Notes: generated by a model from the letters alone, not told the origin. A DNA stretch of 15,676 bases from an uncultured Lachnospiraceae bacterium (GCA_910588595.1 CAJUQU010000068.1:1-15676), one strand, 5' to 3'; shown: positions 6,614 through 13,766, numbered from the stretch's first letter. A program made the numbers and translations.

Positions 6614-7531
6614 ATGAGAAAAAAAGTAATAAACATGGCAATCATGGCGGTAGCATCTGTCCCGTTGCTTATGGCGTGCGGCAATACGGCGGAACCAGCG
6701 GCGAACAATGCGGTTATCAGCACTGCCGTAGTCGAGAATACGCCCACTGAAGTCCCACAGGAGGAAACCGAATCCGTGTGTGCGCATGAATGGAAAGAAG
6801 CGACTTTTTCCGAGCCTAAGACCTGTACGGTATGCGGGGAAACGGAAGGGGAGCCAAAACAGACATATTTTGAGGAGCATGGTGCGCTGGTGAAGGATGC
6901 GCCGGTGGACTGTACGGTGGATATGGTCATTCGTGATCGGTATCATCCGGAGCAGCAGATGGTAACAGATGACACATGGCAGCAGCTTGACTGTTACAGT
7001 GAACCGGCAGAAGAGGACGGATATCTGCTTGTGCATCTTGAATTGCTTGGAACTTATCAGTGTTATTATGACAGCGCCAAGAATATTGAATATGGTGCTG
7101 GGAATTTAATGATGAATTGCTATGATTGGTATACAGGGCGCCAGTTTCCATACAAGGATTTAGAAGGGGATGATGCCGCAGAATATACTACTATGATAGA
7201 TGTTGACGGTGTATCCTACGATGTGTCCTATACAATGGATTCCAAATGGGAATTTGGTGACTGGATTGCTGATGCAAGCGGAGATCAGTATATAGATTGC
7301 TTTGACTATCTTACATATATCTTCAAGATCCCCGAGGGCTACGACGGTCTCGTGTTTGCGGCAATTCCCTATCCCGAATACCATGAGGAGGATTGGGATT
7401 ACGAGAATACTGATGAAGGCGAAAAATACGCCTTTGACGACGAATATGTAGAAGGTACCGTATTTTTCCGCTTCAACAAAGAGGGGCTGGCGCCGCTACG
7501 TCAGGCTGAGGAGGAGTCAGCTCCACAATGA
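6614..7531 (+). CDS. Secreted lipoprotein cargo, 305 aa
   Basis: ATG 6614 is chosen because AAGGAGA lies 8 bases upstream and a textbook lipoprotein signal peptide follows: basic RKK, a hydrophobic core, then lipobox L-M-A-C with Cys22 as the lipidated residue. The mature protein has an Ala/Glu/Thr linker and a small cysteine motif C-A-H-E-W (Cys56, His58) plus C-T-V-C-G (Cys71, Cys74) that could bind zinc; this HEW...CxxCGxTEG pattern recurs in Firmicutes surface proteins. The rest is acidic and tyrosine-rich, likely beta-structured, with no enzyme motif I recognise. It should be anchored on the outer face of the membrane. It lies between the resolvase and the NTPase gene, 69 bp from the latter, and looks like cargo. 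Confidence 0.75.
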   Translation: MRKKVINMAIMAVASVPLLMACGNTAEPAANNAVISTAVVENTPTEVPQEETESVCAHEWKEATFSEPKTCTVCGETEGEPKQTYFEEHGALVKDAPVDCTVDMVIRDRYHPEQQMVTDDTWQQLDCYSEPAEEDGYLLVHLELLGTYQCYYDSAKNIEYGAGNLMMNCYDWYTGRQFPYKDLEGDDAAEYTTMIDVDGVSYDVSYTMDSKWEFGDWIADASGDQYIDCFDYLTYIFKIPEGYDGLVFAAIPYPEYHEEDWDYENTDEGEKYAFDDEYVEGTVFFRFNKEGLAPLRQAEEESAPQ

Positions 7532-7600
7532 CAGTCCGCAGGATGTTATTTCCCTTGCAAAAAGGCTTTTTCTATACTATATACAAAAGGAGTAAGTAAG

Positions 7601-9499
7601 ATGAATCAATTGGATTTCAGCATGAGAGGAAGGATTATTGAAAAATGCAGGGAGGCTGGGGAACTGGCTGACGCACTGTATCATGATGACAACAGACATG
7701 ATGTTGTGCGTGAGCAGGCTTACAGCATTAAAAAACGGAGCAAGGTGATTGAAGAAAACTGCAGCGTGGAACGGTATCACCTTTATTTCAACGGAAAGGT
7801 TGGCGTAGGGAAGTCAACTGCTATCTGTTATCTGACCGGTCTGATTGACAAAAACTGTTTTGCAGGCGGGAATATTAATGATCTGCCGCTGCTTAAGACT
7901 GCCAGCGGCAGGACAACAGTATGTGAGACAAGGATACTGTATACGGAAGAACAAAGCAGGATTGTTATTACAAAGATGCCTGGGAATGCATTCGGGGAGT
8001 ATGTGAAAGAATTTCGGGATAAAATATATGACCCGAAAGTGGAGGTGCCCACTGAAATCATTCGCCTGATCAGCAATATGTCAGGCTATCCTTATAAGAA
8101 CGGTAAACTGCAAACGGAAGAAGCAGACATTTTAGGTTATTTGGAACAGTCAGGCGCGCAGAGCCTTGAATGCACGAAGGAAAATCTTTTGGACACAATC
8201 AGCCGGAATATCAATTACGACGGCAGGGAAAAGACGGAATTTGTGTTTTCAGAAGGAAGATTTGAAGACTGGCTGAAAAAATACATGCAGGAACTAAATG
8301 ACGGAAAAATACCGGACGCACCATTTCCAGAGAAAATTTCAATCTGTGTCAACAGAAGGGATTTTGAAGCGGGTATTCCGGAATACATCTCTTCGATTGT
8401 AGATACGAGGGGCATTGACGGCAATTCAGATTCGATAAGGGAAGATATTACAGAATCTGTCATCAGGAAAGATGTAATTTCAATCATGTGTGAGGAGATA
8501 GCGTCCTTTGGCGCAAATGCACATAAGCAGTTAAGGCATTCCATTTCAAAAGGCGGGAATGACATATTGCTGCGGCTGTTTTTGCTGGGGCTGGGTAAAG
8601 CAAATGAAATAGAAAATGTGAACGGCGCCGTTGATTATGAGCAGGGAATTGAGAGTAAACGCAATGAAGCTATACAGAAGATGGAAGAGGGAAAGATTCC
8701 CATACTTGAGGGGCATATTGACTGCCGTAATGTCAGGTTAGGCATCAAATATACCAGCGACAATGAAATACTGAGTGTGGATGAGGCGGTCTGCCAACAG
8801 AAACGTGAGGGATTTTGGGAATGGCTGGAAACAGGGCTGAAAGAAATGTATTCAAAATATTTTGCGGAAACGGAAGAACTGCTCCATAGTTTGAAATGCT
8901 TGGAAAAAAAACAGGTTTCGGAGGAAATCATTTCCAAATGTGCAGAATACAGGGAGGCTGCGAAAAAATTCAACATCAAACAGGTGGATTTAGGGGAAGA
9001 TTTTAAAGGGAAAATTACACAAGTGATGCGGCAGAGCCATGCAGGCGTTGTCAGGGGATGTGTCAACCGAAGCGGAAGCTATATCAGTCTTGACTTATAT
9101 ACAATAAGCATTTTGGCAGGCGGTGAAGAATTTGCCAAGAAATGTGATACAGGGAGAGACGTACTGCTTGCGAGGCTGGAGGAAATTTTTGATCCGGAGG
9201 ACGAAATAGAGAAAATATATCTGGATACGGCGCGGCGTGAAATTAATAACAGTTATCGAAAATATTACAATGATAGCTGTGTGCACTATAAAAATTGTTT
9301 TTCTGTTTGCATAGGCGAAAACAGCATATGGGACAGGCTGAAAAGCTACTGGGGTGATGGTTGCGGCAGATATAAGGAACGTGTGATTGGAGAAATCATC
9401 GAGGAGCTGGAAAGACAGGACATTGCGGGAAAACTGGTCCAAAAGGACTTTAGCGCATATTACAAAGACGATATTGGTACAATTTTGGATGTTTCCTAA
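7601..9499 (+). CDS. Dynamin-like P-loop NTPase, 632 aa, cargo of unknown function
   Basis: A GTPase-type P-loop GKVGVGKST (residues 65-73) is preceded by a hydrophobic strand (YHLYFN). TT at 105-106 (GRTTVCET) sits where switch I of dynamin-like proteins has its threonine. The G3/Walker B motif is VDTRG (Asp268-Gly271). Some 195 residues separate the P-loop and G3, an unusually large insertion. No canonical N/TKxD motif is visible; the strand RLFLLGLGKANEI may take its place. The C-terminal 300 residues are largely helical with scattered cysteines, as expected for a dynamin-like stalk, and no membrane segment is evident. I find no exact family. Dynamin-like NTPases carried on mobile elements often act in phage defence (the LeoBC/Eleos type is one example), so defence is a reasonable but unproven idea. 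AAGGAG precedes the ATG. Confidence 0.8.
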   Translation: MNQLDFSMRGRIIEKCREAGELADALYHDDNRHDVVREQAYSIKKRSKVIEENCSVERYHLYFNGKVGVGKSTAICYLTGLIDKNCFAGGNINDLPLLKTASGRTTVCETRILYTEEQSRIVITKMPGNAFGEYVKEFRDKIYDPKVEVPTEIIRLISNMSGYPYKNGKLQTEEADILGYLEQSGAQSLECTKENLLDTISRNINYDGREKTEFVFSEGRFEDWLKKYMQELNDGKIPDAPFPEKISICVNRRDFEAGIPEYISSIVDTRGIDGNSDSIREDITESVIRKDVISIMCEEIASFGANAHKQLRHSISKGGNDILLRLFLLGLGKANEIENVNGAVDYEQGIESKRNEAIQKMEEGKIPILEGHIDCRNVRLGIKYTSDNEILSVDEAVCQQKREGFWEWLETGLKEMYSKYFAETEELLHSLKCLEKKQVSEEIISKCAEYREAAKKFNIKQVDLGEDFKGKITQVMRQSHAGVVRGCVNRSGSYISLDLYTISILAGGEEFAKKCDTGRDVLLARLEEIFDPEDEIEKIYLDTARREINNSYRKYYNDSCVHYKNCFSVCIGENSIWDRLKSYWGDGCGRYKERVIGEIIEELERQDIAGKLVQKDFSAYYKDDIGTILDVS

Positions 9500-9515
9500 A
9501 TTAAGGTTTTACGTC

Positions 9516-9553
9516 ACTATGAACGGCTCCGCTCCGTGAATAGTAACTTTTTT
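9516..9553 (+). terminator. Hairpin terminator of the NTPase gene, with tandem G-A mismatches
   Basis: ACTAT-GA-ACGG (9516-9526) faces CCGT-GA-ATAGT (9534-9544) around a 7-base loop. The two internal GA steps face each other, which suits tandem sheared G-A pairs. Six Ts follow (9548-9553). It lies 16 bp after the NTPase stop codon. Confidence 0.6.
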
Positions 9554-9588
9554 ATATGCAGGGGCATCAATTAGCAAAATATAAAAAC

Positions 9589-9618
9589 TTGTGTGTCGTA
9601 TTTAGAATGTGGTAAGAT
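9589..9618 (+). promoter_or_regulatory. Candidate promoter upstream of the mobilization region
   Basis: TTGTGT (9589-9594), an 18-base spacer, and TAAGAT (9613-9618). It follows the NTPase terminator and would transcribe the small ORF at 9633 and, if the terminator at 9805 is passed, the hairpin array and relaxase gene. Confidence 0.35.
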
Positions 9619-9632
9619 ATGAAAGGAAAGGC

Positions 9633-9788
9633 GTGCAGGGTTTAACAACTCCGGACAAGAGGAAATTACAAAAACATAGCGGGGAAATGATGGAGCATTT
9701 GGGAGAAATCTTGAATGCTTTTTTCATAGTAAATATACAGCGTAACAGGCAGGAAGGAGAAAGAATTAGATTGCAGAAATTGAAATGA
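9633..9788 (+). CDS. Possible small basic protein, 51 aa
   Basis: This GTG-initiated frame follows an AGGAAAGG sequence and encodes 51 residues, strongly basic at both ends (TPDKRKLQKHSG and RNRQEGERIRLQKLK) around a hydrophobic middle (ILNAFFIVNI). ATG 9687 is a shorter start option. It lies between a candidate promoter and a terminator, in the position where small relaxosome accessory proteins sit, but I see no homology. It may be chance. Confidence 0.3.
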   Translation: MQGLTTPDKRKLQKHSGEMMEHLGEILNAFFIVNIQRNRQEGERIRLQKLK

Positions 9789-9804
9789 ATAAAAAGAACT
9801 TTCC

Positions 9805-9839
9805 AAGCTGTGGCAGATTAAAAATGTCACAGCTTTTTT
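9805..9839 (+). terminator. Intrinsic terminator before the hairpin array
   Basis: AAGCTGTGGCA (9805-9815) pairs with TGTCACAGCTT (9825-9835), with one G-T wobble and a 9-base A-rich loop, and is followed by TTTT. It lies 17 bp after the possible small ORF ending at 9788. Confidence 0.7.
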
Positions 9840-9860
9840 GCACAACATGATGGGCAAAAA

Positions 9861-10126
9861 CCGCATAAGCGTTAGCTGATGCGGAGGGGAGTACAGAGGG
9901 CGCAAGCCCTTTGTGCAAGGGTACAGGGAATGCAATATCCCTGTGCAGGTCAAGGGCGGCAGCCATTGCCCAGTGAAGTGATGCCTGCGTCACTTCGTAC
10001 TGGGTATTGCCTGACGCTGAAATCGGCAGGACTGGCAGCAAAGCTGCCTTTCTCCCAAGCTCCGCTTTGGGAGAAAATGAAGGGAAATGCCCTGTCCCCT
10101 GCGGGCAGAGGGGACAGGCTTTTCCC
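9861..10126. other. Array of consecutive hairpins upstream of the relaxase (candidate oriT or leader RNA)
   Basis: No convincing gene is present in 9840-10168. Instead at least seven inverted repeats follow one another: CCGCAT/ATGCGG (9861-9884); AGGGC-GCAA-GCCCT with a GNRA-type loop (9897-9910); ACAGGGA/TCCCTGT (9923-9944); CCCAGTGAAGTGA with TCACTTC-GT-ACTGGG (9969-10004); GGCAGC/GCTGCC (10034-10048); TTTCTCCCAA/TTGGGAGAAA (10049-10076); and CCTGTCCCCT/AGGGGACAGG, extended by GGGAAA/TTTCCC (10082-10126). The last ends 42 bp before the relaxase ATG. Relaxase genes usually lie next to their oriT, so one of these stems may mark the nick region. A structured mRNA leader is the alternative. The region is also noticeably G+C richer than its flanks. 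Confidence 0.6.
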
Positions 10127-10168
10127 GTTGGAGGGACACTGGAAAGAAAGGGGGAAGATTGCGATTGA

Positions 10169-11554
10169 ATGAAACTGACAAGGCATAACGGCAGAGTCGG
10201 AAAAAACGGCGCTTACAATCCCAAGCATAATGACCGCAGATTTGATATTGAAAACAGCGAGCATATAGATGCGGACAGGGCAAATCAAAATATTTACTGG
10301 GACTGTTACACTGGATTTTCATCTGCAAAAATAAGGGAACATGACAAAGAAAATGATTATTCATTTGAAAAGATTGAACAGCTTTATTATTTTGAACATT
10401 ACGCAGACCATATACAGGCACAGAATGAACGGAACGAAAAAACAAGACACACCGAGCGCAACAGAACGGTGACGGATTTACTCACAAATAACAAAACGTG
10501 TCCCGAAGAAAGTATTTATCAAATCGGAACGATTGATGAATCCGTATCGGGTGAACTGTTAGCCAAGATTGCAATAGAATTTTTTGCAGAGATGGAAGAA
10601 AAATTCGGCTCTCATGTACACATATTGGATTGGGCGCTACATCTTGACGAAGGCACTCCGCATATCCATGAAAGGCACGTCTTTGACTGTGAAAATAAAT
10701 ACGGAGAATTGTGCCCCCAGCAGGAGAAGGCACTTGAAGAATTGGGCATACCATTACCCAATCCCGACAGGAAAAAAGGCAGGAACAATAACCGTAAGCA
10801 GACCTTTGATGCGGAATGCCGGAAGATGCTTTTCCGTATCTGTGCAAAGCATAATCTCCACTTGCAGATTGAGCCGACTTATGGCGGCAGGGGATATTTG
10901 GAGAAACAGGATTTTATCATTGAAAAACAGAAAGAAACAATCTCTGTGCAGAGGGAAATCCTTACCCAGACTGACAAAGCCATAGAAGAACAGGAGAAGA
11001 AAATCCAAAATGCAGAAAATGTTTTATCACAAAGGGAAAAAGTGATTGAAAAACAGGATGTGCTTATTGCGGAGAAAAATGCCGCAATCATGGAAAAACA
11101 TTCTGCGCTTGAAGCAGTCACAATGCAGCTTGCGGACATGGAAACGCTGGTTGATGAGGTGGCAGGACAGGCATATGAAAAAGCCTGTGAAGTCGTTACC
11201 GATACCGTCCGACAGCAGACACAGAAAGAGGACATAAAAATCCTTGATGATTATTCAAAATGGCTGTCCGCACCAGAACGCACCGCCGATAAAAAACTGC
11301 GGGATTATGCTGTAAGGCGTTTGGAAACATTAAAAGAAAAATTCATGAAATCCGCAAATGGGATTATGGGGAAGGTTACGAAATCCTTTCAGGAACCTGA
11401 ACGGAAGCAGGAAAATCTCGAACAGGTAAAAACAACAGCAAGAATATCCCTCAAGGCACAGCTTAGTGCCAATAAGAAATGTGTTGATGATTACAAATCA
11501 CAGCATTACGGAACAAACACAAAACAAGCCAAAAAAGATGAACAGTCTTTATAA
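10169..11554 (+). CDS. MobV-like (Pre/Mob family) relaxase, 461 aa
   Basis: The N-terminal domain carries the three-histidine metal motif of MobV relaxases as HLDEGTPHIH (residues 158-167, family pattern HxDExxPHxH) and an N-terminal RHN segment (residues 5-7). The fold region ends near CRKMLFRICAKHNLHL. A long coiled coil (about 255-345, repeated EKQ, KQK, EE and QLADMETLVDEVAGQ) and a basic tail follow, as usual in this family. The protein would nick oriT, stay bound to the 5' end and be taken through a conjugation pore supplied by another element. A purine-rich GGGGGAAG lies about 10 bases before the ATG. The hairpin array directly upstream is its likely substrate region. Confidence 0.85.
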   Translation: MKLTRHNGRVGKNGAYNPKHNDRRFDIENSEHIDADRANQNIYWDCYTGFSSAKIREHDKENDYSFEKIEQLYYFEHYADHIQAQNERNEKTRHTERNRTVTDLLTNNKTCPEESIYQIGTIDESVSGELLAKIAIEFFAEMEEKFGSHVHILDWALHLDEGTPHIHERHVFDCENKYGELCPQQEKALEELGIPLPNPDRKKGRNNNRKQTFDAECRKMLFRICAKHNLHLQIEPTYGGRGYLEKQDFIIEKQKETISVQREILTQTDKAIEEQEKKIQNAENVLSQREKVIEKQDVLIAEKNAAIMEKHSALEAVTMQLADMETLVDEVAGQAYEKACEVVTDTVRQQTQKEDIKILDDYSKWLSAPERTADKKLRDYAVRRLETLKEKFMKSANGIMGKVTKSFQEPERKQENLEQVKTTARISLKAQLSANKKCVDDYKSQHYGTNTKQAKKDEQSL

Positions 11555-11597
11555 ATGGCAGATTTACGCAGTGTTAATCGCTGCGTTTACACAGCGT

Positions 11598-11665
11598 CAG
11601 GGCAATTATAAACCTACAAGGGGAAACTATACCCTTTGCAGGCTTTATAGTTGCCCTGTTTTTTT
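11598..11665 (+). terminator. Strong terminator after the relaxase gene
   Basis: CAGGGCAA (11598-11605) pairs with TTGCCCTG (11651-11658); inside, CCT...AGG and CAAGGG...CCCTTTG extend the stem, and seven Ts follow. Just upstream, ACGCAG/CTGCGT (11566-11586) overlaps CGCTG/CAGCG (11579-11596), two hairpins that cannot form together. Confidence 0.8.
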
Positions 11666-11754
11666 ATGCAGATTCATCTTTCTGTACAGAGAGATAAATC
11701 GGATTGTGATATTGTTGGCGGGAAAATGACCGCAGAAAGGGTAAGGATAATTTT

Positions 11755-11925
11755 ATGGTCGAAAATAGAGAGGAAAAAAGCAATAAAAAAGAAACAGGTG
11801 GGAAAGGTAGGAAAGAGCCGGTGAAAATCGTTGTAAAGCCTGTTTATGTCGGGAAACAGGAAATGACAGAGGTATTCGGCAGCGTTGCGCTTGATAATAT
11901 CAGACGGAAAATGCAGGGGAGCTAA
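11755..11925 (+). CDS. Small conserved-looking element protein, 56 aa
   Basis: The frame starts at ATG 11755 after AAGGGTAAGGA and encodes 56 residues: a charged, lysine-rich N-terminus (REEKSNKKETGGKGRKE), then KIVVKPVYVGKQEMTEVFGS and VALDNIRRKMQGS. Small proteins with a basic head and a V-x-P-V-x-x-G...VFG...I-x-x-K ending commonly precede the large serine recombinase in clostridial mobile elements, as far as I recall; I would compare it with the small Tnp accessory proteins of Tn4451-like elements. It ends 144 bp before the recombinase start. Role unknown. Confidence 0.6.
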   Translation: MVENREEKSNKKETGGKGRKEPVKIVVKPVYVGKQEMTEVFGSVALDNIRRKMQGS

Positions 11926-11991
11926 AAGCAGAAATTTCCACGAATATTACAGAAAATATAGAAAAACAGCGGAAATTCAACAAAAATCAGC

Positions 11992-12020
11992 TTGAAAGGT
12001 GGCGGGTAAAACGGTATAAT
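11992..12020 (+). promoter_or_regulatory. Promoter of the large serine recombinase gene
   Basis: TTGAAA (11992-11997), a 17-base spacer, then TATAAT (12015-12020): the best promoter match in the window. A spaced inverted repeat AATTTCC (11933-11939) / GGAAATT (11971-11977) lies just upstream and could bind a regulator. Confidence 0.7.
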
Positions 12021-12069
12021 GGACTTAACTGAATAGCGGAATGCCTTGTCACGAATGGAGGTATTATTT

Positions 12070-13704
12070 ATGGCAGGGCAGACCACAACAAAAACATACA
12101 ATGCAGCCCTTTATTGCAGGTTATCAAGGGACGACGGGAACGTGCAGGAAAGCTCAAGCATACAGACGCAGAAGGAAATGCTCATGCGTTATGCAAGGGA
12201 AAACGGCATCAGCAACACATCATTCTATGTGGACGACGGGTACAGCGGGACAAATTACAACCGTCCTGACTTTCAGAGAATGCTGTCAGACATTGAAAGC
12301 GGAAAAATCAACTGTGTAATCACAAAAGACCTTTCCAGACTGGGGAGGAATTACCTTGAAACGGGAGTTTTCATTGAGGTATATTTCCCTGAACATAATG
12401 TACGCTACATTGCAGTGAATGACGTGGTGGACACCGACGAGCAGGAGTCAGCAGATTTTACGCCTTTCCGCAACATCATCAATGAACTTTATGCGAAGGA
12501 CACTTCAAAGAAAGTCAAAAGTGCCAAACGTGCGAGGGTGATGAGCGGGATGTATGTAGCCACATCAGCCCCGTATGGCTATCAGAAGGACAAAGAGGAC
12601 AGGCATCGTTTAGTTATAGACGAGCGTTACGCACCGACAGTCAGAATGATATTTGACCTTGCAAAAGAGGGGAAAGGCATTTCCGCAATCCGCAGTCACA
12701 TCAACATGCTGCATATTTTAAGACCGTCGGCGGTCAATCCAAACGGATATGAAAGGCATTTCGACGGTGAGGACGATGCAAGGCGTTATGAGTGGAGCAA
12801 CAACAGTATCAGGGGCATACTCCGGAATCCAGTGTACGCGGGTCATCTTGTCATGGGCAAGCGTGTATCGCCGTCATTCAAAAGCCACAAGAGCAGGTGC
12901 GTACTTCCTGAAAATTATACAGTAGTCAAAGATGTGCATGAGCCGATTGTCGATCCGGCAGACTTTGAACTGGTGCAGAGGTTAATCACAAGCAGGAGGA
13001 ACGCACAGACCAAGAAAAAGCCTTTTGAGAATATCTTTGCAGGGCTGGTCAAATGTGAGGACTGCGGCTATGCCATGACGCTTTCCAAAGCGCACAGAAG
13101 CCCGAAGGAAGAACTGATTGACGAATACGGTTATATGTGCAACAACTACAAGACATTTGGAAAATCAGCCGACACAAGCCATTGGATAGAGGCGAGGGCG
13201 TTATATGAGAGTGTCCTTGCAGACATTCAGAAACACGCTGATGAAGCGCTGCGGGATAATTCGTCAATGGTGGATAAGCTGTTAAAAAAGGCTGGCAGGG
13301 CGGAAACTGACAGACGGAAAGCATTGGAGAAAGAATTAAAACAGTGCAAAGCAAGATTATCGGAAGTGGATAAGCTGTTCCAGTCACTCTATGAAGATAA
13401 GATAAGCGGCGGCATCACAGAGCGCAATTATCAGATGATGAGCAGGAAGTATGAAGCCGAGCAGACCGAACTTGAAGTGAAAATAAGGGAGCTGGAAGAA
13501 CAGAACAGGGCAAAGAGTGATGAGGAAGAAAATGCGGAACAGTTTGCAAAACTCATAAAAAATTATGCAGGCGTTGAGGAACTGAGTGCATCACTCCTGA
13601 ACAGGCTTATTGAAAAGATTACCATAGGCGAAGCAAAGGAAACAGACGGACAGAGGACACAGGAAGTAAAAATCTATTATAAATTCATAGGGAATATCCT
13701 TTAA
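12070..13704 (+). CDS. Large serine recombinase (TndX/TnpX-like integrase), 544 aa
   Basis: ATG 12070 is used because GGAGG lies 8 bases upstream; a TTG 24 bases earlier is unlikely. Domains: catalytic domain with ALYCRLSRDDG (nucleophile Ser19) and KDLSRLGRN; a recombinase domain (about 165-300, with APYGYQ, ILRNPVYAGHLVMGK); a zinc ribbon (about 325-372); and a coiled-coil region (about 395-500) typical of large serine integrases. The zinc ribbon has Cys329, Cys332 and Cys357, but the usual fourth Cys before TSH is Asp368. The enzyme should integrate and excise the element between attB in the helicase gene and the palindromic attP with GA core. It lies at the right end of the element, its stop 41 bp from the crossover-proximal arm, and has its own promoter. 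Confidence 0.93.
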   Translation: MAGQTTTKTYNAALYCRLSRDDGNVQESSSIQTQKEMLMRYARENGISNTSFYVDDGYSGTNYNRPDFQRMLSDIESGKINCVITKDLSRLGRNYLETGVFIEVYFPEHNVRYIAVNDVVDTDEQESADFTPFRNIINELYAKDTSKKVKSAKRARVMSGMYVATSAPYGYQKDKEDRHRLVIDERYAPTVRMIFDLAKEGKGISAIRSHINMLHILRPSAVNPNGYERHFDGEDDARRYEWSNNSIRGILRNPVYAGHLVMGKRVSPSFKSHKSRCVLPENYTVVKDVHEPIVDPADFELVQRLITSRRNAQTKKKPFENIFAGLVKCEDCGYAMTLSKAHRSPKEELIDEYGYMCNNYKTFGKSADTSHWIEARALYESVLADIQKHADEALRDNSSMVDKLLKKAGRAETDRRKALEKELKQCKARLSEVDKLFQSLYEDKISGGITERNYQMMSRKYEAEQTELEVKIRELEEQNRAKSDEEENAEQFAKLIKNYAGVEELSASLLNRLIEKITIGEAKETDGQRTQEVKIYYKFIGNIL

Positions 13705-13744
13705 GAAGGGCGTATTTTTCGGCATTTTAAATGTTTCGTGAAAT

Positions 13745-13766
13745 ACGTCCTTCTGACATCGAACAG
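13745..13766. other. attR of the 11-kb IME
   Basis: The element arm ACGTCCTTCT (13745-13754) is followed by the GA core (13755-13756) and then helicase sequence CATCGAACAG. The shared CGTCC.TCTGA at attL and attR differs at one base (G at 2692, T at 13751), which shows that the crossover lay to the right of that base. Confidence 0.88.

Larger units (their letters stand above)
2698..13756. mobile_element. 11,059-bp integrative mobilizable element inserted in the ICE helicase gene
   Basis: The boundaries come from three agreeing facts. The helicase gene is split exactly at these points and rejoins in frame. TCTGA is present at both junctions. The two element arms form a perfect inverted repeat around GA. 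The element encodes its own large serine recombinase at its right end, a MobV-like relaxase, a small serine resolvase, a RepA_N-like HTH protein, an XRE regulator, an Rpn-like nuclease, and cargo of a lipoprotein and a dynamin-like NTPase. There is no type IV secretion gene, so transfer would need a helper. From memory, serine-recombinase IMEs inserted in snf2 genes of Tn1549-type ICEs are known in streptococci; this would be a clostridial relative. Confidence 0.92.

Noticed and set aside
7555..7583. TTGCAA-17-TATATA as a promoter for the NTPase gene
   Set aside because: Its transcript would start inside the ribosome binding site (about 7587-7592), so it would not support normal translation.
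8215..9066. Long minus-strand frames inside the NTPase gene
   Set aside because: Mirror frames of a well-supported plus-strand gene, rich in Ser, Phe and Cys as typical of antisense translation.
9786..9851. 21-codon frame overlapping the terminator at 9805
   Set aside because: The only ribosome binding site is more than 20 bases away; the terminator hairpin explains the sequence better.
9861..10126. CRISPR-like array
   Set aside because: The stems differ in sequence and are not regularly spaced repeats with spacers.
9879..10172. 97-codon plus-strand frame and long minus-strand frames in the hairpin array
   Set aside because: They follow from the repeated stems and G+C-rich composition; no start signals or family resemblance.
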